Shown here: one piece after another, positions 46,405 to 54,155 of the stretch
Numbering within the stretch: position 1 is the stretch's first letter
Layout: each line of letters starts with the position of its first letter
Origin: Pycnococcus provasolii
Lineage: Eukaryota; Chlorophyta; Pseudoscourfieldiophyceae; Pseudoscourfieldiales; Pycnococcaceae
Assembly (NCBI GenBank): GCA_938743325.2
Contig: OW568883.1
Span: forward strand, 558,001 to 622,000
DNA: 64,000 nt
Reading direction: 5' to 3'
Notes under the pieces: generated by a model
What the model was told of the DNA's origin: nothing
Databases searched by the model: none
What the model saw: only the letters and a program-made list of their open reading frames with translations
Position numbers and translations under genes: made by a program

Positions 46405-48387
46405 ATGTCAGCCCACACGGCCTCTGGTGTGGCGCTCTCTCGCTCACGCCTGCTTTGGCACAGCCACGTCAGCAGAGCTTTTTCAAAACTTGCGCCACTT
46501 GGTGCCGCGTCCTCACTGGCTCCGCTGGGCACTTTGCAGTCATGCTTACCTGCTTCTCCTCTCCTCTCACGTCGTCGTGCGGGTTTGGATGAGGTGCTTT
46601 TCCCGCGCACTGGTGCTTACTCGGCGCTTACTGGTGCTCCCAGGTCTTTCGCTTCGTCTTCGTCATCATCTTCAGAGGAAGAAGAATCCCTAGAGCGCGA
46701 CGTGCTCCCGTACGACGTCCTGATTGTAGGCGCGGGACCGGCAGGACTAGCGGCAGCTATACGAACAAAGCAAATTGCCAAGGAGCGCGACGTCGAACTT
46801 AGCGTGTGCGTCGTCGAAAAGGGAAGCGAGGTCGGAAGCCACATACTGTCCGGCAACGTGCTCGAGCCACGCGCGCTCGACGAACTCATACCCGAGTGGA
46901 GAGACGACGCGTCGTGCCCCATCAACCAGAAGGTCACGAAAGACAGGTTCGTCTACCTCACGTCGGGCACGCACTGGACGTTTCCGCTCACGCCGCCGCA
47001 GATGAGAAACCACGGCAACTACGTCACAAGTCTCAGCCAGGTGACGCGCTGGCTTGGAGAGCACGCGGAGAGCCTGGGCGTCGACGTGCTGCCCGGCTTC
47101 GCCGCCTCCGAGGTTCTGTACCGAAGGGACGGAAGCGTCGCTGGTATTGCAACGGGAGACGTGGGAATCGCCAAGGATGGAACGCGCAAGGCAAACTTCT
47201 CACGAGGCGTGGAGGTGACGGCGCGCGCGACGCTGTTCGCGGAAGGGTGCCGAGGCTCGCTGAGCGAGCTCGTCATGGAAAAGTTTGCGATGCGCGGGGT
47301 GGCGCAGGCGCAGACGTATGCGCTGGGATTCAAGGAAGTGTGGAGCGTGCCCAAGGAAAAGCACAATCCTGGCTACTGCGAGCACACGGTGGGGTACCCG
47401 CTGCCGAGCGACGTGTACGGAGGCTCGTTCTTGTATCACATGGGACCCACCGAGGGAAACGACACGCTTGTCGCGCTTGGATTCGTCGTGGGGCTGGACT
47501 ACCGTGACCCAAACTTCAATCCATACGACGCATTCCAGAAATGGAAGATGCACCCTCGCTTCAAGTCGCTGCTCGAGGATGGAACATGCCTTCAGTACGG
47601 CGCGCGCACGCTCAACGAGGGTGGATGGCAAAGTCTGCCAGAGGATCTGCACTTTCCCGGCGGCGCGATTCTCGGATGTTCCGCGGGATTGCTGAACGTG
47701 CCGAAGATCAAGGGGACGCACACGGCGATGAAAAGCGGCATGCTGGCCGCGGAGGTGGCTGTGAGCGCACTGTTCGATGCCGCCGACGGCACCGCAGGCA
47801 CCGACGAAGGACCGCCGGCGAACCTCAGCAGCTACTCGAAGGCTGTGCGCAACGGATGGATTGGAACGGAACTTGCTGCGGCGGCAAACGTTCGTCCGGC
47901 TTTTGGGTACCTTGGCTTCTGGGGTGGCTTGATTCACGCGGTTCTCGACACGTATATCATCCAGCCACTCAATGGCGGACCCTCGCCGTTTACGATCCCG
48001 CATCACACGGGTAAGGGTGGCGATCGCACGTCACTGAAGCTGGCGGCCGACGCACCAACGACTACGTCGACTACAACCTACGACAATGTAGTGTCGTTCG
48101 ACATTTTGACGAGCTTGAATCGAAGCGGCACGAACCACGAGCACAACCAGCCATCTCACCTCAAGGTGAATAACATGGGCGCCATGGAGGAGGTCAACTA
48201 CAAGCTGTACAACGGACCCGAGGGACGGTACTGTCCAGCGCGTGTGTACGAGTGGGTGGATGGCAAGCTCACGATCAACGCACAAAACTGCCTGCATTGC
48301 AAGGCGTGCGCCATCAAGGATGTAGGGTCGAACATCAAGTGGACCACCCCCGAAGGAGGTGGCGGACCATCGTACACGTTAATGTAG
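46405..48387 (+). CDS. ETFDH: electron transfer flavoprotein-ubiquinone oxidoreductase, mitochondrial
   Basis: 660 residues. A Ser/Arg-rich N-terminus of about 90 residues looks like a mitochondrial presequence. The FAD dinucleotide fold follows (YDVLIVGAGPAGLAAAIRTK), then VEKGSEVGSHILSGNVLEP, GCRGSLSELVMEKF, and the membrane/quinone-binding GGAILGCSAGLLNVPKIKGT. The 4Fe-4S cluster ligands are in CPARVYEW and NCLHCKACAIKD near the C-terminus. The enzyme passes electrons from ETF (fatty-acid and branched-chain amino-acid oxidation) to ubiquinone at the inner membrane. All key motifs are intact and the length matches the family. Confidence 0.96.
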   Translation: MSAHTASGVALSRSRLLWHSHVSRAFSKLAPLGAASSLAPLGTLQSCLPASPLLSRRRAGLDEVLFPRTGAYSALTGAPRSFASSSSSSSEEEESLERDVLPYDVLIVGAGPAGLAAAIRTKQIAKERDVELSVCVVEKGSEVGSHILSGNVLEPRALDELIPEWRDDASCPINQKVTKDRFVYLTSGTHWTFPLTPPQMRNHGNYVTSLSQVTRWLGEHAESLGVDVLPGFAASEVLYRRDGSVAGIATGDVGIAKDGTRKANFSRGVEVTARATLFAEGCRGSLSELVMEKFAMRGVAQAQTYALGFKEVWSVPKEKHNPGYCEHTVGYPLPSDVYGGSFLYHMGPTEGNDTLVALGFVVGLDYRDPNFNPYDAFQKWKMHPRFKSLLEDGTCLQYGARTLNEGGWQSLPEDLHFPGGAILGCSAGLLNVPKIKGTHTAMKSGMLAAEVAVSALFDAADGTAGTDEGPPANLSSYSKAVRNGWIGTELAAAANVRPAFGYLGFWGGLIHAVLDTYIIQPLNGGPSPFTIPHHTGKGGDRTSLKLAADAPTTTSTTTYDNVVSFDILTSLNRSGTNHEHNQPSHLKVNNMGAMEEVNYKLYNGPEGRYCPARVYEWVDGKLTINAQNCLHCKACAIKDVGSNIKWTTPEGGGGPSYTLM

Positions 48388-48557
48388 AGTTATGGGCTAT
48401 GTAGAGTGTGTAGAAGAAAGAATAATAAGAAGGCGTTCACAGATTGAAGGAAAGAAAAACGCCGATTTAGCTTTTGTTGTTGTCTTTTTTTTTTGCTAGA
48501 ATGCTCTTTTATTTTGTTCCTCGTCCCCACTGTTTGGTTTGGTCATGCAATACGCGC

Positions 48558-50546
48558 TCACATACCAGGCTCCACAGCCGGAGACTGTGGCGGCTGACGC
48601 ATCATGCACATGAGCTTGCGCAAAGCTCCACCGCCACTATGCGAGCGACGCTGTTGTTGCTGCTGAGGCTGAGGCAGGGGCTGGAGCTGGTTCCGGGATA
48701 ACTGCGGCTGCTGCGGCTGGGCATGCGGCTGGGTATGCGGCTGCGGCTGCGGCTGCGGCAGAGGTGCTTCGTCTTCCTCATCTGTGCAATCCTCAAGCTG
48801 GAGTGCATGTGACGGTGTGGTGGGCATAGTATTGTCGCGAGCACGCTTCGCAGAACGTGGCATATCCTCGTCGTCGTCAACATCCATTCCCTCGTCGTCG
48901 TCGCGCCTGCGCTTTTGTGCCAGCGCACTCTCAACTTGTACAACGTGCTCGCGCAGGCCCTCCGCCTGGGCGAGCGCGGCGTCGCGTTCTGCAACCATTG
49001 AACTCATCTGCGCCGCAAGTTCCTCGTTCGAGCGCTCGAGCTCTGCAACGCGCTGCTGAAGACGTTCCATCTCCACGCCGTTAGCCTGAGACGCAAGGGC
49101 TGCTTGTGGCCCAATTCCCACACCAGCTGGAAATTGCGTCTCCTCAACCTGTACGGAACGAATTTCCTTGGCACGATTCGCCCAGTGCAGTGTGTTGGTC
49201 GTCTCCCCAATCTGTGTGCTGCACGGCGAGACATTCGCGATCATGACAGTCTTGGCTGCACCTCCCAGCGAGTCGCGAAGCAGCTGCGTGAGCTTGCTAT
49301 TTCTGAACGGAATGTGCCTCTTCCCCTCGCACAGCGCATGTATGCAGCTACTCAGCGCAAGAAGGCTCTTGTTGATATTCGCACCCTCCGTGCTGCGCAC
49401 AGACCGTCCCTCCGTCGCCAGCGCACGTTCGGATCCTGCAAGGTCGATGAGGCTCAGCTTCGTCATCTTCGCACGTCCGTCAGGCATTACCACGGGGATG
49501 TAGCACTGCAGGATTGCATGACTTCGGCTCGACGCGTCGTTGCTTCGCGTCGACTCCGTCCTCCTCCGGCTGTTGCCTAGGTGCAGCAGGTCGAGCACGT
49601 CCTTGGCGCTATTCACGTCGTGCACGCTTAGTCCCGAGGCGCTCACCGACTCCACACCTCCGCGTGCGCTACTTTGGTCGCGTGCTCGCAGAGAGAGACC
49701 CGCCGCGTTGCTTCCTCGCGTTCCTCGCGCGGTTGTTGCACCTGACGCCGCCGACGCCGACGGACCATTCGCTCGTCGATAGTCGGTCGCGAGAAGGTCA
49801 CGTACCTGCTCGCAGTAGATCTCAAGGTAGCTTAGTTTGATTTTGTGCTGTCCATGCGCTCCACCGAGTCTCTCGAAGATCTCTTGGAGTGTCAGCACCA
49901 TAACTCCCGGCGCCTCGCGCGTTCCCAGCATGGTGTGCGTTTTCCCCGCGCCCGTCGCACCGTAGCAGAAGCACGTCGCATTTCCTCCCGCAGCGATGTG
50001 GTCGATGAGCGGCGCGGCGCAGCTCTGGTAGACCGCCTGCTGGCTGCTGTCCGGCCCGAAAACTTCGTCGAAGGTGTAGCTTCTTGTCTTGAGCCTGTGG
50101 TGCCTGAGGTAGTCGTTTGCTTTTTCCGTGAACTCCTTGACGAGCACCTGCGACGGCGGGTTTGTTTCCGTGCACGCGAACGCGGTATCTAGAGTCGTTT
50201 CCTTTTGGATCATTGGCCTGACTCTGACGAAGACGCTAATTTTCGCCACGGGCACTTCCGCGTTCTCCTTGTCCTTGGCTGTGGTTGCGTTTGCCGTCAT
50301 TTGGTTTTGCGTCGGATCTTTCGTCCACGCCTTTCGCGTCCTCGGGTTGTTCGCCTTCGCCGCGCCGGCACCCGCGCCCGCGCCCGCGCCCGCGACTAGG
50401 CTGTTGCTTTTGTTGTTGTTTGCGTCTCGCACGGCGTTTCTTGCTGGCGACATGCACAGGAATTCCGAGGTGGTTTTAATCAGAGAAGCGCGCGAGACGG
50501 GTTCTGGCATATTCTTGAGTCGAGATGACCTTATAGTAGGCACCAT
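48558..50546 (-). CDS. kinesin-8 family motor (KIF18/19-like)
   Basis: 662 residues. The motor domain spans about residues 100-465: KISVFVRVRPM, the P-loop YGATGAGKTHTMLG (the kinesin-8 variant), switch I NDASSRSHAI, switch II LIDLAGSERA, then NINKSLLALSSCIHAL, HIPFRNSKLTQLLRDSLGG and NTLHWANRAKEI. The YGATGAGKTHT loop and ANRAKEI end favour kinesin-8 over other classes. A short coiled coil follows (RLQQRVAELERSNEELAAQM), then an acidic patch and a Gln/Pro-rich tail. An insert of about 40 residues interrupts the motor near residue 255. Kinesin-8 motors walk to plus ends and control spindle or axoneme length. It shares a 526-base divergent promoter with borealin. Confidence 0.93.
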   Translation of the reverse strand: MVPTIRSSRLKNMPEPVSRASLIKTTSEFLCMSPARNAVRDANNNKSNSLVAGAGAGAGAGAAKANNPRTRKAWTKDPTQNQMTANATTAKDKENAEVPVAKISVFVRVRPMIQKETTLDTAFACTETNPPSQVLVKEFTEKANDYLRHHRLKTRSYTFDEVFGPDSSQQAVYQSCAAPLIDHIAAGGNATCFCYGATGAGKTHTMLGTREAPGVMVLTLQEIFERLGGAHGQHKIKLSYLEIYCEQVRDLLATDYRRANGPSASAASGATTARGTRGSNAAGLSLRARDQSSARGGVESVSASGLSVHDVNSAKDVLDLLHLGNSRRRTESTRSNDASSRSHAILQCYIPVVMPDGRAKMTKLSLIDLAGSERALATEGRSVRSTEGANINKSLLALSSCIHALCEGKRHIPFRNSKLTQLLRDSLGGAAKTVMIANVSPCSTQIGETTNTLHWANRAKEIRSVQVEETQFPAGVGIGPQAALASQANGVEMERLQQRVAELERSNEELAAQMSSMVAERDAALAQAEGLREHVVQVESALAQKRRRDDDEGMDVDDDEDMPRSAKRARDNTMPTTPSHALQLEDCTDEEDEAPLPQPQPQPHTQPHAQPQQPQLSRNQLQPLPQPQQQQQRRSHSGGGALRKLMCMMRQPPQSPAVEPGM

Positions 50547-51072
50547 ATAAAAGAAGGCCTATGACGAGGCAAAGATCTTCGAAGGCAAAGGCCAAGGCCG
50601 AGAGTGCTGCGGTGGCGTGATTGCTCCAATAGACTATTATTGATGCGGATGCGGACAGGTGGTGCGGACAACCCCCTCCAGTCTCAGCTGTCAGATGGAA
50701 AAGCAGAGAAGAGAAGAGAGGGAAGGGGAAAGAGGGAAGGGCGGGGCCGCATTGTTATTGTTAATTGTTAACTCCCGCGGGGGGGGGAAGGGAAGGGAAG
50801 CCTGAAGTCGTCGAGGGAGGGGAGGGGAATTCGCCCGGGGCACAGGGGAACAAAAAGGGAGAAAGAAGGCTGTTCGGCCCCGGCAGATGGCCTTCCCCCT
50901 CCCCTCCCCATCCCGCGGGGGGGGGGGGGGGTGGAGTTGTCCCCCGCTCCCGAGTGAGTCGTTGTTGATCCTCTCCCTTCCCCCCCTTCCCCTTCCCCTC
51001 AACTGACAGCTCACTCTCTCCATCCCTCTCCCTCTCTCTACTTATACTTCATAGCAGTAAGCTTAGTCTATT
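50547..51072. promoter_or_regulatory. shared divergent promoter of kinesin-8 and borealin
   Basis: It contains CCAAT (near 50627), two TCCCGCGGG-type palindromes before G runs (near 50774 and 50911) that resemble E2F half-sites, a 15-base G run (50917-50931) and a CT-rich stretch just before the borealin ATG. Confidence 0.5.
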
Positions 51073-52020
51073 ATGGTGCGCACTACGCGACGTGCGCAGT
51101 CACTCGCGCTTCTCGATAACTCGCATTATTCTCCTCTGAAGAAGAATGCCGCTGGGCCTTCCTTTTCTCACTGTGAAGGGCCTTTGGATGGGTCATGTGA
51201 TGATGTGCTCACAAGTCTTCAGGGGGAACTCGACGAACGCATCGCATCAATAGAGGCGATGGCGGAAGAAGCGGCGACGTCCATCGAAAACGCCGTCGCA
51301 GCGCACATCGCGAAACTGCCGAAGAAAGTCAGAACCATGACGCTCGGCGAGTTCAGGAACGCGTTCGGACTCAAACTCACAGATGCGACCACTACCACAA
51401 ACACACGCTCTGAAAACGCGTCGTCACCACCACCGGGCGCAGGCGCGAACAACGAAGGCGAAGAGCAAGCCAACGAACCCACGACCGTCGTGCGCACGAC
51501 CAGAAAGAGAAAGGCGACAGAAAGTGCGACGGCACGCGCGCAGGCGGCGGCGGCGGCGACGGCGGAGGAGGCTGGACTCGTCACACCGCAGCGACCCATC
51601 GGAAAAGCGGGAAAGACCGGGCGAACGCCAGCACCCACGCCAGGGTCGGCGGCACGACGCGCGAAGAGGGGAGAGCAGGCATTCTCCGCAAATGGCTCGC
51701 CGCTCGCCGCGCTCGCGGAAGGCGAAGAGAACGAAGGCGGCGACCCTGCTGGCGCGCGTGGAGCGAAGGCGGCGAAGAATGCAGCTGGAGGTGCGGTGAC
51801 GGTCACGCTCGCGAAAGCTGCTCCGACGCGAAGCCGCACACGACGAGGCGGCGCTGCAGCTGCAGATACCACCGACGCATCTGCGCTTAAGCTGACGACT
51901 GAGGATGGACAGGAACTAGACCTTGGAGGTGACCTCAGCAAGGAGCAGCGAAGCTGGGCGCTTAAGACGTTGAACGCACTTGCGAGCCAGGTGGGATCTC
52001 TGCTCGGACGGCTCAAGTGA
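51073..52020 (+). CDS. borealin-like chromosomal passenger complex subunit
   Basis: 315 residues. The N-terminal helix region (LQGELDERIASIEAMAEEAA, then HIAKLPKKVRTMTLGEFRNA) matches the borealin helix that bundles with survivin and INCENP, including the LPK+xRxM step. The middle is Ala/Lys/Arg-rich and disordered with TPAPTPGSAARR-type sites. The C-terminus follows the borealin dimerisation domain: FSANGSPLAAL, then LKLTTEDGQELDLGGDL, and WALKTLNALASQVGSLLGRL. The complex brings Aurora B kinase to centromeres and the midzone. The match is by pattern and length (human about 280, plant BORR about 290). Its head-to-head pairing with a kinesin-8 fits a mitotic role. Confidence 0.8.
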   Translation: MVRTTRRAQSLALLDNSHYSPLKKNAAGPSFSHCEGPLDGSCDDVLTSLQGELDERIASIEAMAEEAATSIENAVAAHIAKLPKKVRTMTLGEFRNAFGLKLTDATTTTNTRSENASSPPPGAGANNEGEEQANEPTTVVRTTRKRKATESATARAQAAAAATAEEAGLVTPQRPIGKAGKTGRTPAPTPGSAARRAKRGEQAFSANGSPLAALAEGEENEGGDPAGARGAKAAKNAAGGAVTVTLAKAAPTRSRTRRGGAAAADTTDASALKLTTEDGQELDLGGDLSKEQRSWALKTLNALASQVGSLLGRLK

Positions 52021-52297
52021 AAGGACGAAGATTTCGCGGCTCTTCGCATGACCGCCTATTGCGCCACGGGAGAAGCAAGAGAGAAATAGCACATGGACGC
52101 ACATTGCACACGCCTTCTTCTACTTGTGACCGAAACTTTTGCCAACTTTTTTTTAGAAATGATTCTTGATAAAGGAATGAGAAAATAACTGTGGTTGGTT
52201 TGTCGTCGCCGTGGTTAAGTCAATTCACCAGCTGTGTTTCACCACCTTAAAAAATCACGCGTCGTACCCAGAGATGCAAGAGTGAAAGGAAGTACCT

Positions 52298-53455
52298 CTA
52301 CTTCCTCACCTTCACCTCGTTCGTCAGATCTTCGCCATTCGTCATCTCCCACAAGTTCGCGATGGTCGTCCTGGCGATGTTGTCCAAAGCCTCCTGCGTG
52401 AGGAATGCCGAGTGCGGCGTGATGAGCGTGTTCGGGTAGCTGTCGAGCAGAGCGAAGGTGTTGTCCATCGACGTCATGCGCGCCTTCATCGACCGAGCGG
52501 AGTAGTCGCGGAAGAAAATGCCACCCTCGTGCTCGTACACGTCCAGGCAGGCACCGCCAACCTTGCCAGATTTGAGTCCTCCAATGAGCGCGTCGGTGTC
52601 GATAAGGCCACCGCGCGACACGTTGATCAGGATGCATCCAGGCTTCATCGCGTCGATCGCCTTCTCGTCAATCATGTGGTACGTGCTCGGCAGAAGCGGC
52701 GCGTGCAGGGAGATGACGTCACTGCGCGCCATGAGCTCCTCCTTGCTGACGTACTCGGCGCCGAGCGCGACCACCTCCGGGTTCTCGGAGATGTCGTGGC
52801 AGAGCAGCTTCATTCCAAATCCGTTGAGGATGTTGCACAGGATGGCGCCAATCTTGCCCGTTCCGATGACACCCGCGGTCTTGCCGTAGAGATCCATGCC
52901 AACCATGCCACTGAGCATGAAGTTTCCGCTCTTGATGCGGTTGTGCGCAACGTGCGTGCTTCGGTTGAGCGTCTGCAGAAGGGCGACGGCGTGCTCTGCG
53001 ACGGCGTAAGGGCTGTATGCGGGTACGCGCGCGATCCTGACTCCGCGTCGCTCGCACGCCTCGAGGTCGATGCGGTCGAAGCCTGCGCAGCGCATGGCGA
53101 TGTACTTGACTCCCGCATCCGCGAGCGTGTCAATGATCTCCTCCTTTCCGTTGTCGTTGACGAAGAGGCACACGGCGTCGTGTCCCGCGGCGAGCGGCGA
53201 CGTGGCTGTGGAGAGTCGCGCGTCGATGAAGGTGGTGTTTGGGAAGCAGGCCTTCATGGGTTCCTCGAGGAAGTCCTTGACGTACGGGTCCGCGCTGAAG
53301 ACGGCGACGGAGAGCTCGGAGGTCTTTCCCGCGTTCGTCGACGCGCCCGACGGCGTCTCGGCGACGGCGGCCAGGCGCGTGGATGAGGAGGCGCAGCGTC
53401 GGGAACGGGCCGAGAGAGGCGCACGACGGGCAGAGGCAATCTTCGAGGCCATCAT
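52298..53455 (-). CDS. D-lactate dehydrogenase (D-2-hydroxyacid dehydrogenase, LdhA type)
   Basis: 385 residues. The first 45 or so (SARRAPLSARSRRCASSSTR) look like a plastid or mitochondrial targeting peptide. The NAD-binding fold shows GVIGTGKIGAIL. The substrate residues are in RCAGFDRIDLE, INVSRGGLIDTDAL (Arg), CLDVYEHEGG (Glu) and LITPHSAFLT (His). The YEHEGG...FFRDYS segment is typical of fermentative bacterial-type LdhA. The reaction reduces pyruvate to D-lactate, which in green algae is used in dark anoxic metabolism. Organelle targeting is an inference. Confidence 0.93.
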   Translation of the reverse strand: MMASKIASARRAPLSARSRRCASSSTRLAAVAETPSGASTNAGKTSELSVAVFSADPYVKDFLEEPMKACFPNTTFIDARLSTATSPLAAGHDAVCLFVNDNGKEEIIDTLADAGVKYIAMRCAGFDRIDLEACERRGVRIARVPAYSPYAVAEHAVALLQTLNRSTHVAHNRIKSGNFMLSGMVGMDLYGKTAGVIGTGKIGAILCNILNGFGMKLLCHDISENPEVVALGAEYVSKEELMARSDVISLHAPLLPSTYHMIDEKAIDAMKPGCILINVSRGGLIDTDALIGGLKSGKVGGACLDVYEHEGGIFFRDYSARSMKARMTSMDNTFALLDSYPNTLITPHSAFLTQEALDNIARTTIANLWEMTNGEDLTNEVKVRK

Positions 53456-53709
53456 CGTGGTTCGAGGTAGAACTATGGTGTACCGCAGTATGGAGTGCAG
53501 GTTTTGACAAGTGGCAACGGCAGTTGGGGACGGGCAACGTTATGCTATGTTGCCAAAGGTCCAGCTCAACAACAAGGGAACAAGTGAAGGGGAAGCCCGT
53601 GCCCCACGCCAACGTTGCATCACGGGAAGGGGATGGACCCTTTCGTTTTTTCCCTTTTCCCCTTTTCGGCTTTTGCTTTTTCCCAGTTGGAGTTCCCACG
53701 CCCCTTCGC

Positions 53710-54127
53710 ATGTCCTCGCTCGCTGATCGAATCTCCGCTCCCTCGGCCATCAAGGCTCCTCCGCGAAAGATATTTCCGGAGAACGACGCAGCGGGCGGCT
53801 GGCACGTGGGGGTTTAGTTTTTACGCCAGCCCCTCTTTCTGCTGGAAGAGCTCGGGACTGGCAGACTCGTCCTCACGGGTATAATAGGATACTGTATGTA
53901 CCCTACTTGTGGCCTCCTCACGCGAAAGATACTACGATAGCGTACCTTAGACTATCGTAGTTCTTAGTCTAGATCATGGTATCACGCTTCAACGACCTGG
54001 CAGCCTGGCTCAACGACTCATATCATAGGCTACACTCCTACCACAACATTATAACAAGGGTGTTTTTCAGGCGAATAAGGTGTGCGGCTCCCGGTGTGAG
54101 CCCGGGGAAGAGCGGCTAAGGTTGTAA
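53710..54127 (+). CDS. possible two-exon microprotein (weak)
   Basis: Exon 53710-53805 starts MSSLADRISAPSAIKAPPRK. Splicing at GTGGGG to an acceptor TTTTTCAG before 54071 stays in frame and ends at TAA 54127, giving 50 residues with a CGSRCEPGEE tail. Codon use is gene-like but the donor is weak and no family is recognised. Confidence 0.22.
53931..53961. other. perfect 10-bp hairpin with 11-nt loop
   Basis: ACTACGATAG (53931-53940) pairs with CTATCGTAGT (53952-53961). A second, overlapping TAGACTA...TAGTCTA dyad lies beside it. Confidence 0.75.
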
Positions 54128-54155
54128 AATAATAATTTCGGTGTTACTGGTAAAG

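Larger units (their letters stand above)
53456..54155. other. 700-base spacer with inverted repeats
   Basis: It holds a perfect hairpin (53931-53961), TACTGTATGTACC near 53891, and a possible small two-exon gene (separate entry). The rest shows nothing recognisable. Confidence 0.45.

Noticed and set aside
52412-53386. Plus-strand frame opposite D-lactate dehydrogenase
   Set aside because: Antisense shadow; no homology-like motifs.
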